Source: Paraburkholderia sp. BL21I4N1
Lineage (GTDB): Bacteria > Pseudomonadota > Gammaproteobacteria > Burkholderiales > Burkholderiaceae
Direction of reading: 5' to 3'
Assembly (NCBI RefSeq): GCF_002973525.1
Contig: NZ_PVEN01000003.1
Coordinates: forward strand, 124,001-188,000
Length of the DNA: 64,000 nucleotides
The notes under the pieces are model-generated. The model did no database searches. It was not told the DNA's origin and saw only the letters and a program-made list of their open reading frames with translations. The position numbers and the translations under genes were made by a program. Below are positions 28,901 to 38,323 of the stretch, piece by piece. Positions within the stretch are counted from its first letter, which is position 1. Each line of letters opens with the position of its first letter.

Positions 28901-31900
28901 GGCAAGTTCACTGTGCCCGGCGCGATCAATTCGCTGACCGGCGGCACATTCAGTTCGAGCGGCGACTTCACGGTCGGCGGCAGTTTGCAGACCACGGGCG
29001 CACTCGGGATCACCAGCGGCGGCAATACGTCGATCGCCGGGACCGTCAATTCGCTCGCGGGCGGCTCGCTGAACTCCGCAGGCAACGTTGCGGTGACCGG
29101 CGCCCTGCAATCCACGCAGGCGCTCGACGTAACGAGCGGCGCCAACACGACGAACAGCGGGACGATCCGTTCGACCACGGGCAACCTGGGCCTGCACAAC
29201 GCGGCCGGTTCCCTGACCAGCACCGGCACGCTGGAGTCGGGCGGCAATCTCTCCGTCGACGCCACGCAATCGGTCGATCTTGGCACGCAAGGCACGACGG
29301 CGCTCGGTAACCTCACCGTCAACGCTGGCCAGAATCTGACGATGAACGGTGCGGTGGCAGCACAGGGCGATGGTACGCTGATCGCGGGCGGCACGATCGC
29401 GGGCGGCGCTACGGCGGCCTTCGGCCAGGTGGCCGTGCTCAGTTCCGGTGGTGATACGAACCTCACCGGTTCGCTGCGCGGCAAGACCGTGCAGACCAAT
29501 GCCGGCGGATCCGCATTCGTGCACGACGTACTGTCGGTGTCGACGCTGTCCGTGGTGGCGAACCAGGACGTGAACGTCAGCGGCGCGCTCACCAGCGGCG
29601 CGACTGCGGCCTTGCAGGCCGGTGGCAATGTGAACCTTGCGACGTCGGGCGTGATCCAGTCGGTCGGCGATACGTCGCTGACGGCGGTGAGCGGCAGCGT
29701 GACGTCGACGGGTGCGATTGTCAGCAACGGTGCGCTCAACGCGAAGGCCGGCACGGATATCAATCTCGGCGGCGGCGCCAATGTGACGGGCAACACGACG
29801 CTCAATGCGGCTAACAATGTCAACCTGAACGGCGCCTTTGCGGGCAGCGGCGCATTTGCCGTGCAAGCGGGTTCGGCGATCAACCTCGCCAGCGCGGCTA
29901 GCGCGACCTCGACGCTCGATACGTCGTTGAAGGCGGGGAGCGACATCAATCTTGCCGGCGCGCTCACGAGCCACGGCGGACTGAATGCGCAAGCCAGGCG
30001 TGATATCGCGGTTGGTGGCGCGACCACCACCGCGCTCGATACGCTCTTCAACGCCGGGCGCGACGTCAATGTGTCGGGCACGCTTGCGGGTGTCGGTGCG
30101 GGCAGCATCGCGGCGGGTCGCGACATCATCGGCGCCGGGACATTTGCGTTTGGACAGGCGGCGACGCTCAGCGCGGCTCGCGATGTCGCGCAGGGCGGTT
30201 TGATTCAGGGGCAAACGGTCCAGGTGATCGCCGCAGGCAACGCGACGGTAACCAACATCACGTCCGCCGGCACGCTCTCGCTGGCCGCCAGCGGCACGAA
30301 TACGGCGACTGGCCCAGGTAACCTCGTCGTCAACGGCACGGCCACTGCGGCGGGCGTCGTGACAGCGACCGCGCAGAACGACGCGACGATTGCCGGCAAG
30401 CTCGAAAGCGGTTCGAGCCTCGGTCTTACTGCACAGCAGAACGTGGCGATCAGCGGCGCGATTCAGTCCGCCGGCGATATGAACGTCACCGCGCAGGCGG
30501 GCAGTCTCACTGCGACGGGCGGCATCAACAGCGGCGGCAAACTCGCCGTGTTGACGGGTCTCGATTTGTCGCTGGGGACGGCGTCGAGCACGAGTGCCGT
30601 TAGCGACATGACGCTCGGCGCGAGCCGCGACGCGAGCCTGAACGGTTTGTTGATTGGCGGGACCAGCGGGGTGATTACGACCGGCCGCGATCTCAACGGC
30701 TCGGGCACGCAGGCGTTCACGGGCGCTGCCACGCTGAGCGCGCAGCGTGAACTCGCGTTGACCGGCGCGCTTCAGGCGAATGCGATCAGCGCGACCGGCG
30801 GCGACAGCGCCAGCCTGCGCGACGTCAATTCGGCGACGACGCTTGCGGTCACCGCGCAAGGCAATGCTGGCGCGGGCGATGCGTTGATCACCGGCACCGC
30901 GACCGCAGCCGGCACGGCGACGGTCAATGCTGCGCGCGATGTCCTGGTCAGCGGCTCGCTGGCCAACGGCAGCACGCAGACGTTGAACGCCGCGCGCAAC
31001 ATCTCGGTGACCGGCGTCGTGCAGGCGGCCGGCGATCTGAACGCAACCGCCACGACCGGCAATATCGCGTTGTCGGGCACGACGACCACGGCGGGCGCGC
31101 TGAATCTCACGTCCGGGCTCGATACGCAACTCGGCGGCCAAGCGACCGCGGCGAAACAGGTGACTGGGCAGGCCGGCCGTGACATCGATCTGAACGGTGC
31201 GCTGGCGGGGCAGACAGGTGGCACGCTGACGGCGGCGGGGAATATCGCCGGCGCGGGTTCGACGGCGTTTTCGCAAGTCGCGACGCTCAATGCGTCGAAC
31301 AACATTGCACTGACCGGTCCGCTGCAAGGCGGCAGCCTCGCGCTGACGGCCGGTAACAGCGCGGCGCTCGCGAACGTGCAGGCGGTGACCGGCGGTCTCA
31401 CCATCACGGCGAACGGCAATGCGGGCGGCGGCGATATCGCAGTGAGCGGCGCGGCGACCGCGTTCGGCGCACTGTCGCTGCAGGCGGCACGCGACGCCAG
31501 CGTGACCGGCGCAATCAATACCGGTGGCGCGACCACTGTCAACGCGGGACGCAACGTCACGCTCGGCGACATCAATGCATCCGGCGATATGGCGTTAACG
31601 GCTACCAGCGGCAACCTCGCCGTCGGAAATCTCACGACGCAGGGCAACCTGGGTGTGAACGCCGGTCAGGCGCTGACCGTTGCAGGGGCAACGGTCGCCG
31701 GCGGCAATGCGCAGTTGAAGTCCGGCGGCGATATGACGCTGACCGGCAGCATCGGCGCGCAGAACGCCGGGTCGTTGAATGCGGGCGGCTCGATCAATGC
31801 GGCATCGCTAGCTTTCGGGCAACAGGCGACGCTCAACGCCGGCGGCAGCATCGGCGTGACCGGCAGCGTGGCGACCAACGGCGCGCTTAGCGCGACGGCC

Positions 31901-34900
31901 GGCAACGATCTGTCGATCGGCTCCGCGCAGGCGGGCGGAACGCTCTCTCTGCAGGCGCAAGGGCACAACGGTGCGGGCGACGTGAAGGTCGGCGGCACGC
32001 TGGCTTCCGGCGCGGCCACCACCGTAACGGCGGCACGCGATGTGACGCTCGGCGGCAACGTGACGAGCGCCGACAAGTTCAGCGCGACCGCAGGCCGCAA
32101 TCTCACCGCGAACGGCGCGATCGGGGCGAACTCCGACATCGCGTTGAGCGCGACGAGCGGCAATCTGAGCGTTGCCGGCTCGATCACGAGCCAAGGCAAT
32201 CTCAATGCGAATGCGGGCAGCGCGTTGTCGCTCGCCGGCGAACTGGTCAACGGCAATACGACGCTGAGCTCGGGCGGCAACACTAACCTGAGCGGCACGT
32301 TCCTCGGCCTCGGATCGGCGACGCTCAACGCGGGCGGCTCAGTGATGGGCAGTGGCGCGGCGTTGACGTTCGGCAAGGACATCACGATCGGCGCGGGCGG
32401 CGGCGTCACGCTCGGCGGTATTCAGGGCGCGGGTCAGTTCAGCGCGACGTCGGGCGGCGACATGTCGCTCGGGGCGACCACGGCGGTCGGCAATGTGACG
32501 GCGAAATCCACGGCCGGCAGTGTGAGCTTCGGCGGCGCGCTGCAATCGGGTGGCAACGTGCAGGTCGTCGCGGCGAATAACGTCTCGGTGACGGGCGCAG
32601 TGTCGTCGATGGGCAGCGTGAACGTTACCGGCACCGCGGGCAATGTGACTATGGCGGGGGTGTCGTCGAACGGCGATACGACGATCAACGCGGGGCAGAC
32701 GCTCACGCTGAGCGGCACGAGCACGGTGGCGGGGCAATTCACGCTGAACGGCGGCAACGTCACGTTGAGCGGCTCGCAAAGCGGTTCGAAGAACGTCACG
32801 GTGAAGGCGACCGGCACGCTCGATGCAAGCCATACCTCGCTCGTCTCGACGCAGAACATGCAGTTGAGCGGGGCGAACGTCACGCTCGGCAATGTGGTGG
32901 TGGGCGGCGCGTTGACGGCGGCGGCGACGAATCAGTTGTCGCTGGTGGGTAGCGCGGTGGATGCCGTGGGCACGGCGACGCTGACTTCGCAGAACGGGTT
33001 TTACAACGCCAGCAATGTGCTAGCGGGCGGCAATCTTTATGTGTCGGCGCCGAATTTGACGAATGCGGCGGGTGGCACGCTCGCGTCGACCAGTTCGACA
33101 ACCGTCAACGCGACGTACCTGACCAATGCGGGTCTGGTAAACGGTTCGGGAACGACGGTCAATGTCTCGGCCAATCTGAACAACACTGGCGGCGCGCTGA
33201 TGGGCGTGAACGGCCTGGCTGTCACCACCGGCTCGCTGAACAACCAGAACGGGTTTATCTTCGCGGGCAATCCCAACGCGCCTGCTGGGCCCGTGACCGG
33301 CGACGTCTCGTTGACGATAAACGGCGGCACCGGCTCGTTCTACAACGTTGGCGGTCAGGTGCTCGCGCAACGCAATATGAGCGTCAGCGCCGTGAACATG
33401 GCGTTCGATCCGTCGCAGGGGACGATCAACCAGGGCGGACAGCTTTGGCTAACCGCGTCGTCGATCAATAACTCTGGCACGTGGAATTACGGCGGTCAGG
33501 GGGTGACGCTGACCGGTCTGAACGGTATTTACAACTCCGGCACGATGAGCGGGACGGCGGCGCTGACGCTGTCCACCAACGGCACGTTCACGAACGCCGG
33601 TCAGGTGACGGGCTACGACGTCACGTTCAATGGCGTATTGAACAACGTCGCTGGGGCGGTATTGCACGCCAGCGATGTGCTGACGCTAAACGGCGCCGTC
33701 ACCAATCGAGGTACGCTCGAAAGCGCAGGCAACCTCGTGTTCAACGGTGGTGGCAACAATTTCGACAATCAGTACGGCCTGACCCAGGCAAACGGCAGCA
33801 TCACGCTGAACACTGGCGGGACCGTGTACAACACGGTCGGCAAGATTGCGGCTGGCGGCAATATCAGTATCAATGCCGGCGCTGTGAACAATGACGCGAT
33901 TCAAGGTCCGAACCAGACCACGACGCAATTGGTCAGCGCTTCGGCGGACCCGAATCTGGTGACTCAGATTCTGGTCGGGACGCTGAATGGCTGGTACTGC
34001 GTCAACAGCCAGGGCGATTGTTATCTGAACCAGTCCACGGGGCAGGCGACAATCGCTTCGCTCCTGCCGAACGTCAGTAACGGCACCCTCGACGTTCGAA
34101 CTGGTGGAAGCCCATGCTATGGCGATCCCACTGCCTGTGCGAGCGTGGAATTCGGCAACACACAGCCGGGCAGTCACCAGTACATTGCGTTGCCAGGGAT
34201 AGACCGGACAATCACAGCGCCCGGTTCGGTGACGCCTGGGGTGATTGCCGCAGGCGGCAGCGTCAATATCACAGCGGGCACTTTGTTGAACGCTGGCAGC
34301 ACGATTTCCGCAGGCCTCGACGTCAACCTGAATCTGCAATCGCTCAACAACGCACCGGTGAACAACGGCGTCGCGACGATTGTCGATACGGTCGACAAGG
34401 CGCAGCTCGATGCGTTCATGGCACAAATGAATGCGTTGGGTACGGTTGGAATTTACGGAACCGGTGGCCTCGGCATATCCGGGACGGTAGTGCCCGAGAC
34501 GACCGTTGCGTTCAACTCAGGTGCGAACGTGCCCGCGAGTTCGGTCAGCACGAACGCCACGTTCGGAGCGCAAGGGCAGATCGTAGCCGGCCGCAATATG
34601 ACCTTAACCGGCGGCAATCTGGTAAATGGTGGCTTGCTCTACGCGGGTAACAACTTCAACGCCAGTGCAGCGCAGTCGTTCACTAACCAGGGGCAATACA
34701 ACTCGGCTCAAACGACGCAGCCCGGGACGCTGATGCGTGGCGGTACGCCTCCCACGACGACCTTCTCGTACGCCCAGCAAAGCGCCACGGTGTTTGCGGG
34801 CAACGACCTGGTGATTGCGGCGGGTCAAATCAACAATACGTACGGCAGCCTTCTCGCAGGTCATGACATCGTGATCGGTGGCGTGGGCACCACGGCAAAT

Positions 34901-37900
34901 TCCACGACGCCGGCCGGCAGCCTGAACAACACGTCGGGCAACATCATCGCGGGCAACAACATCTCGCTGAACGTGTCTGGCGCGATCACGAACAACCTGC
35001 CGCCGCCCGTGACGATTCACGAAAACTACGGCGACAAGGAGCAATACAACGGTTGTATGACCGCCGGTGGCTACAAGGAAAGTTACTGCGAAGCTTACGT
35101 CGACCAGCAATCGGGCAACCCGTCGGTGATTAGTGCCGGCAACAATCTGCAGATCAACGCGGGCAGCCTGACTAACATCGGCAGTTTGATCTCGGCGGGC
35201 ACCAGCGCGACGATCAACGTTGCCGGACCGGTGGTGAACGAGGCGCAGACATTGAACGCCTATTGGCATTCACACTGGGTGCAGGAAACAGGGGATTTCA
35301 GCGCCGACGTACGTCACGACGTCTGGGCTTGCGGCTCTGCGGCGGAGTGCACGGCGCTGTACGGGAGCGCGTACACGAGCGCGGGCGGTTCGATCGATCC
35401 GCCGACGCCGGTCGGCAACATCGCCGCGACGATTCAGGCGCCGAATCTGTCGATTACGTCGGGTAGTCAGATTCAGAACGTGGGTAACGTGATCGGTACC
35501 ACTGTGACGCTGACCGGACAGAAGCTCATCAACGGCATCACCGCCGCGAACACTTATACGCCGCATGTGAATGCGCCGTCGCAGGTCATTTCGCTAAGCC
35601 AGATCAACCTGCCGGGATTGAATCTGTCGATGCCGGGTTCGGTTGGCGGCACGATGCCTACGCCAGTGGCGGGTAAGGCATCGTACATCGCCGGTTCGCT
35701 CGGAGGGGCGACGCTCGGCGCGCTGGGGCCGCAGACCTTGCTGGACAACCTGCCGGCGAACTTGCAGCCATCATCGACGCTCTTCTATTTCAACCCGCAG
35801 GCAGAAGACCTGACCTTGCAGCAGGCGGCACTCCAGCAGACCGGACAGGCCAGCTTTTTGAGCGGCCTGACTTACGACAGCAAAAACAACCTGTCAGTCA
35901 CGGAGCAGGAAAAGGCGGTGCTGTATCAGAACGCGGTCAACTACGCGGAACAGAACAATCTGCAGCTTGGCAGCGCATTGACGCAAACGCAGATCAACGC
36001 GTTGACCCAGCCGATGCTGTGGTACGTCCAGCAGACCGTGCCGGATCCGAATTGCGTGTCGAGTGGCGTGGTCACTTGCCCGACGGTTAGCGCACTGATG
36101 CCGCAAGTTTATTTGCCGCCGAACTGGAATGCGATGTCGGCGGGCGGAAACATCGACGGCCAGAACGTCACACTCAATTTCAATCAGGATGGCCAGGGAA
36201 GTATTCTGAACACCGGCAACATCGCTGCGTCGAACACGTTGACGGTTAATACCGGCACGCTGAGTAATCAGGCGAATCAGGTCAATGTTGGCGATATCTG
36301 GCAGTACATCCAGGCGACCGGATACGAGAAGACTAGCGGTACGGAGGTTCAGCCGGGCGGGTTCATGAGCGCGGCAAACATGGACCTCAACGTGCAGAAG
36401 CTCAACCAGATCGGTGGAGCGCTGCAGGTGCTTGCGAGCGACGGTACGCTCAACCAGGCCGGGACACAGCAGTTGCTGGCCAGCTTGCAGCAACAGCTCG
36501 GCACGAATTTCACGCAGACCACGATTAGTGATCACCTTAATTCGGACTTTGTTGCACAGGGTGGGTTCGGTTTCAGCGACATCGTCAGTCTGGCCTTTGT
36601 CGTTGTCGTCTCGATCATGTCGGCTGGCGCGGCGAGCGGGGTAATTGGTGCATCGCTTGGCGAAGCGGCAGGCAGCACGTTCGCGGCGTCGACCGCGACG
36701 ACGTCCGCCGGGTTGGGCAACATTGCACTGTCGGCGGCTTTCGCGGGGTTTACGTCGAGCATCGCTTCGCAGTTGACCATGACCGGGAAGCTGGACTGGG
36801 GCAGCGTGTTTGAAGCTGCGGGTGTGGCGGGTATCACGGCGGGGCTGACCAACGGCATTACGTACGACACAAGCAATGGCTTTGGTTTTACGACTGGGCC
36901 GTTGACGGTCGGGGGAACCACTAGCTCGCTGGCCAATCTGGCGGGGGTCAATCCGTCGATTGGCAATACAGTGGGCCAGGCGAGTGCTTCAACCGCGTCG
37001 ACGATCGAGACTCGCGCGCTGGCGATGTTGGGTGAGGCTGGGATTACGGCGGGCGTGAGTACGGCGATTGAAGGGGGAAGCTTTACCTCCGCGCTCACTG
37101 GCGCGCTCATACAGGAAGTGTCGGCGGCGGGCGCTTTCGCGATTGGCGACACGACAACCCCGCTTTCCATTCAGAACATTATCGAGCATGCGGCGCTGGG
37201 GTGCGCCGCCAGTTCGCTAAGTGGGACCGGGTGCGCCGGTGGAGCTATCGGTGCGGCGACCAGCGCGGTTGTGTCGCCGCTTGCCATTATCGGCATGGAT
37301 CCTACGGGCGCTCCGCTCACGACGGACCAGACGGCAGTCCTGACTGCTTTGTCGATAATTACCGGTGGCGTTGCTGCCGGTCTGGCGGGCGCCAACGCAC
37401 AAGCTGGAGCGACTTGGGCCGAGAACGAAGCGACGAATAATTCTGGACGTCACGTTGCTGAAATAATCGCCGATTGCATGCAGAGTGCTGTCTGCCGCGC
37501 GATCATGCCATTGCCGCTCTTGACTGCTACTGCGGTTGGCTTCGCGGCCGGTTCCAGCAGCGGAAAACCTGGCGATACAAAAAGCAACATGCCTCAGGTG
37601 CCGGACACCCCGAGCAACAACGACGATGATCTGGGCGGTGGATCACAAGGGCAACGAGTCGGTGCTGTAACGCTCGGTGGCATGACATTCAGCGGGATAC
37701 CGGTTCCGCTTTGCCCGATGCCCGGATGTGGATGGGTGACTTTGCCCGTGCCGCAGCCGTTCACCTTGCCTGGCTTCGGCGCGATATTTTCCGAGGGAAG
37801 CGGTAGCAACGATGGCGCCAACTCCGACTCTAGCGGGAACGGTGGCGGCGCGGCGAATGCAATTGGGAATGGTGGCGGGCCAAAGGGTGCCACAAACAAC

Positions 37901-38305
37901 GGCGGCTCGTCGAATAGCGTGTGGAGTCTTAACCCATTCGCTCGGGGAACTACGATAGAGCAGCAGTTGGGACAAAACTTGCCTCAAAACTTTCCCGTTA
38001 TTGATATCTTTGACAACGGGATGGCGACGAGCATCAAAAGCCTCAACGTTGATGCCAACTCTTATCAGAGCACTGCTACTTTAAGCAGAACGCTGAACGG
38101 GTACATCGACAGTGTTGCTGGTTACAATGGAACAGGTCCAAACGGATGGGCGGGCGTGAAAATTGACTCTTCGCAAATAACCGGCAGAGGTCTCGACCTA
38201 GTGATACCCAACGCGGGCTCGACTGTGCAGCAGCAGGCTATCGATCAAGCAGTTCAGTATGGTTTGTCAAAGGGTGTGAAGGTCAACGTAATTATTCATC
38301 CATGA
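22961..38305 (+). CDS. cdiA: Giant CdiA/FHA-type two-partner secretion exoprotein with C-terminal nuclease toxin domain
   Basis: 5114 residues. An extended N-terminus (about 45 polar residues before WQRAVSALVALTLFAG) leads to a TPS domain (about residues 110-370; NPNGI at 226-230). Several thousand residues of beta-helix haemagglutinin repeats follow, including three long super-repeats. A region with scattered Cys pairs comes next (about 3675-4370), then a hydrophobic DUF637-like stretch (about 4540-4790) and AENEATNN at 4820-4827, in the place of the VENN/NxLYN pretoxin marker. The last ~130 residues (from SVWSLNPFARG) resemble the CdiA_C tRNase family; E5000, D5015 and K5026 (ATSIKS) fit a PD-(D/E)xK site. 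It would be exported by TpsB and deliver the toxin to neighbours on contact. The target RNA is inferred only from the family. Confidence 0.92.
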   Translation: MNTSARNALRQLEQGRRVRDELFDVDRQPVRPWWSIGTSLRPHGLWQRAVSALVALTLFAGPLSITFDQSREAAGVLAGGSHRLDDEAWQHIIDLSAVRVRFAMQMAQAAPIVDPTAPITFQPKITQTTGANGGVPVVNITAPNAAGISLNKFQTFNIDPIGLILNNSLTGGTSLTGGNLQANPNLAGRTASVIVNQVTSTGAAYASLLNGPLEVFGAPATVIIANPNGITTNGTGFTNTIGVTLSTGTPQFLSDLKGTPTDFNNAQAIGYSVVGGHIQIEGNAGVNGPGAGIEGTVGTIDLIGETIGINAPLYAGSRINAIAGRQFVLPSAVSSNGTTYATSANGADNSANAINSANGRINNGLAIDATAFGAMTAGQIQVIGTAAGMGVRTDAQMAANTGDLLLSSNGDLTVNGSAAQQQATLQAGGNLSMTGAHVGINGYTINANGDVTSTGTIQTGGKLAVTAGGNVNLANTQSNGDTAVTGGASVTLGDVQTGGALAVTAQGNDGTGDINLNGTSVMSGATSLQAARDVNVNGQTNGSTLQVTGQRNVNVNASGVLRTTGDLTVAATQGSLTSSGSVAAGGQVTLSSGQDVRFIGALQANHDLQVNAGNSATLADTQVGGALRVTANGASSGDATFNGNTQVVGTAAVQAVRDVVVNGTLASSAQVTLNGQRNVTVANTGTVQASGDLNLTASTGNVTSSGTLSTAANLNVTAGQDVALTGSTGAVANTHLNAGRDLTGGGTLNGQGTAMLTAGRDALLGGTSGFAHDVTVNAANDLTVSGTLVGMATLTLSAGQAATLNNVQSTAALQVAANGGPLTINGTVTSLTAASLTSGGDFAVNGTLQSNAALSVASGGNLSVAGTVNTLSTGAFNAARDFNIAGTLQTSNSLNVTNGGNTLISGTVNSLADASIASGGNVGVTGLLQGVGTLLVTSGGDTSVSGTMLSTGDVTLRNAAGSMTSAGTLQAGGKLLIDAAQSVDLGHRDTTAQGDLTVKAGQDLTMNGTVTGQGNGTLTAGGAIAGSAAAAFVGAATLQSGGDTTLTGSLQGNTVQTGAGGSATLHDVTAASTLSLSAANDLATNGTVLSHATVDLNAGRDLTTSGPLQSIGNMTLTAGRDLNATGVLTVQTNDLRVTAGNNASIADAQVGGAFTIAANGMNGAGGPNGLSGGDITFNGTMTTLGALTAQAARDVVVNGKTAVGGVTGLQAGRDVQVNGTLASTSQTTLDAQRNVGVATSGVVQANGDLAITAHTGNVTSAGTLQGAANLAVNGGQDVALTGATASIGAANLQAGHDLTIGGTLAGQSGATLAAGHDVTAGGSIGYMNDVGVTAGNNLAVTGSLVGAGVTLTATQAVTLNNVQSDRALQVAANGGALTVNGTVTSLSTATLNSAGDFAVNGTLQSANQLAITSGGKTAIAGTVTSLASTSVSSASDVTVGGALQSTGALTVTSGGNTSITSPTGIVQSSGDLTLRNASGSLTSVGNIQTNGNLLIDAAQSVDLGTQSTTALGNLTVNAGQSLTMNGAVGAQGNGTLNAGGTIAGAATAAFGQALKISSGTDTTLTGSLRGNTVQTSAGGSATLNNVTSASTLSLAANGNLGTTGAITSGATATLNAGGNLNVSGPLQAVGDTNFTAMSGSVVSTGSVATNGAFNVQAGTDITLGGPAAASLGMTLTAARNVSATGVLSVLAGDLQITAGNNVSVTDTQVSGAFGVVAKGVDGAAAGGDVTFNGTAIALGATSVQAARDVIVNGTLAGGGDGTPGASVTGNSPTTVQAGRDVNVAGMLAGGAQLGVTAQRNVAVGTNGTVEAAGDLSVAATTGGVTSTGTLNSQSTLHVNAAQDVSLTGVASVVGATTLNAGHDLTVGGTFVGKSGATLGAGHDATLGGSSSFSGDTSVNAGNNLTVSGALVGAAVSLTAGQAATLNNVQSNNALQVAANGGPLTINGTVASLSMATLSSVGDFSVNGILQSADTLSATSGGKFTVPGAINSLTGGTFSSSGDFTVGGSLQTTGALGITSGGNTSIAGTVNSLAGGSLNSAGNVAVTGALQSTQALDVTSGANTTNSGTIRSTTGNLGLHNAAGSLTSTGTLESGGNLSVDATQSVDLGTQGTTALGNLTVNAGQNLTMNGAVAAQGDGTLIAGGTIAGGATAAFGQVAVLSSGGDTNLTGSLRGKTVQTNAGGSAFVHDVLSVSTLSVVANQDVNVSGALTSGATAALQAGGNVNLATSGVIQSVGDTSLTAVSGSVTSTGAIVSNGALNAKAGTDINLGGGANVTGNTTLNAANNVNLNGAFAGSGAFAVQAGSAINLASAASATSTLDTSLKAGSDINLAGALTSHGGLNAQARRDIAVGGATTTALDTLFNAGRDVNVSGTLAGVGAGSIAAGRDIIGAGTFAFGQAATLSAARDVAQGGLIQGQTVQVIAAGNATVTNITSAGTLSLAASGTNTATGPGNLVVNGTATAAGVVTATAQNDATIAGKLESGSSLGLTAQQNVAISGAIQSAGDMNVTAQAGSLTATGGINSGGKLAVLTGLDLSLGTASSTSAVSDMTLGASRDASLNGLLIGGTSGVITTGRDLNGSGTQAFTGAATLSAQRELALTGALQANAISATGGDSASLRDVNSATTLAVTAQGNAGAGDALITGTATAAGTATVNAARDVLVSGSLANGSTQTLNAARNISVTGVVQAAGDLNATATTGNIALSGTTTTAGALNLTSGLDTQLGGQATAAKQVTGQAGRDIDLNGALAGQTGGTLTAAGNIAGAGSTAFSQVATLNASNNIALTGPLQGGSLALTAGNSAALANVQAVTGGLTITANGNAGGGDIAVSGAATAFGALSLQAARDASVTGAINTGGATTVNAGRNVTLGDINASGDMALTATSGNLAVGNLTTQGNLGVNAGQALTVAGATVAGGNAQLKSGGDMTLTGSIGAQNAGSLNAGGSINAASLAFGQQATLNAGGSIGVTGSVATNGALSATAGNDLSIGSAQAGGTLSLQAQGHNGAGDVKVGGTLASGAATTVTAARDVTLGGNVTSADKFSATAGRNLTANGAIGANSDIALSATSGNLSVAGSITSQGNLNANAGSALSLAGELVNGNTTLSSGGNTNLSGTFLGLGSATLNAGGSVMGSGAALTFGKDITIGAGGGVTLGGIQGAGQFSATSGGDMSLGATTAVGNVTAKSTAGSVSFGGALQSGGNVQVVAANNVSVTGAVSSMGSVNVTGTAGNVTMAGVSSNGDTTINAGQTLTLSGTSTVAGQFTLNGGNVTLSGSQSGSKNVTVKATGTLDASHTSLVSTQNMQLSGANVTLGNVVVGGALTAAATNQLSLVGSAVDAVGTATLTSQNGFYNASNVLAGGNLYVSAPNLTNAAGGTLASTSSTTVNATYLTNAGLVNGSGTTVNVSANLNNTGGALMGVNGLAVTTGSLNNQNGFIFAGNPNAPAGPVTGDVSLTINGGTGSFYNVGGQVLAQRNMSVSAVNMAFDPSQGTINQGGQLWLTASSINNSGTWNYGGQGVTLTGLNGIYNSGTMSGTAALTLSTNGTFTNAGQVTGYDVTFNGVLNNVAGAVLHASDVLTLNGAVTNRGTLESAGNLVFNGGGNNFDNQYGLTQANGSITLNTGGTVYNTVGKIAAGGNISINAGAVNNDAIQGPNQTTTQLVSASADPNLVTQILVGTLNGWYCVNSQGDCYLNQSTGQATIASLLPNVSNGTLDVRTGGSPCYGDPTACASVEFGNTQPGSHQYIALPGIDRTITAPGSVTPGVIAAGGSVNITAGTLLNAGSTISAGLDVNLNLQSLNNAPVNNGVATIVDTVDKAQLDAFMAQMNALGTVGIYGTGGLGISGTVVPETTVAFNSGANVPASSVSTNATFGAQGQIVAGRNMTLTGGNLVNGGLLYAGNNFNASAAQSFTNQGQYNSAQTTQPGTLMRGGTPPTTTFSYAQQSATVFAGNDLVIAAGQINNTYGSLLAGHDIVIGGVGTTANSTTPAGSLNNTSGNIIAGNNISLNVSGAITNNLPPPVTIHENYGDKEQYNGCMTAGGYKESYCEAYVDQQSGNPSVISAGNNLQINAGSLTNIGSLISAGTSATINVAGPVVNEAQTLNAYWHSHWVQETGDFSADVRHDVWACGSAAECTALYGSAYTSAGGSIDPPTPVGNIAATIQAPNLSITSGSQIQNVGNVIGTTVTLTGQKLINGITAANTYTPHVNAPSQVISLSQINLPGLNLSMPGSVGGTMPTPVAGKASYIAGSLGGATLGALGPQTLLDNLPANLQPSSTLFYFNPQAEDLTLQQAALQQTGQASFLSGLTYDSKNNLSVTEQEKAVLYQNAVNYAEQNNLQLGSALTQTQINALTQPMLWYVQQTVPDPNCVSSGVVTCPTVSALMPQVYLPPNWNAMSAGGNIDGQNVTLNFNQDGQGSILNTGNIAASNTLTVNTGTLSNQANQVNVGDIWQYIQATGYEKTSGTEVQPGGFMSAANMDLNVQKLNQIGGALQVLASDGTLNQAGTQQLLASLQQQLGTNFTQTTISDHLNSDFVAQGGFGFSDIVSLAFVVVVSIMSAGAASGVIGASLGEAAGSTFAASTATTSAGLGNIALSAAFAGFTSSIASQLTMTGKLDWGSVFEAAGVAGITAGLTNGITYDTSNGFGFTTGPLTVGGTTSSLANLAGVNPSIGNTVGQASASTASTIETRALAMLGEAGITAGVSTAIEGGSFTSALTGALIQEVSAAGAFAIGDTTTPLSIQNIIEHAALGCAASSLSGTGCAGGAIGAATSAVVSPLAIIGMDPTGAPLTTDQTAVLTALSIITGGVAAGLAGANAQAGATWAENEATNNSGRHVAEIIADCMQSAVCRAIMPLPLLTATAVGFAAGSSSGKPGDTKSNMPQVPDTPSNNDDDLGGGSQGQRVGAVTLGGMTFSGIPVPLCPMPGCGWVTLPVPQPFTLPGFGAIFSEGSGSNDGANSDSSGNGGGAANAIGNGGGPKGATNNGGSSNSVWSLNPFARGTTIEQQLGQNLPQNFPVIDIFDNGMATSIKSLNVDANSYQSTATLSRTLNGYIDSVAGYNGTGPNGWAGVKIDSSQITGRGLDLVIPNAGSTVQQQAIDQAVQYGLSKGVKVNVIIHP
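25340..30100 (+). repeat. Three long internal super-repeats in cdiA
   Basis: The stretch encoding TLNNVQS...LQVAANGG...INGTV recurs at about 25361, 27031 and 28726. A second marker (SVDLG...TTALGNLTVNAGQ) recurs at about 25883, 27437 and 29249. The period is thus 1.55-1.8 kb (about 520-600 residues), repeated three times with substitutions, on top of the short ~20-residue beta-helix period. Recent internal duplication is the simplest explanation. Confidence 0.75.
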
Positions 38306-38323
38306 TTCGCGAGAGACAGTGAA

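Noticed and set aside
25349..31327. A 1992-codon open frame antisense to cdiA
   Set aside because: It mirrors the GC-rich repetitive cdiA codons, has Arg/Ala/His-rich composition with no domain, and disappears where cdiA repeats end.
23000..33500. Regular repeats that might suggest CRISPR or satellite DNA
   Set aside because: Repeats are in-frame, diverged and encode beta-helix residues of cdiA; there are no identical repeats with unique spacers.
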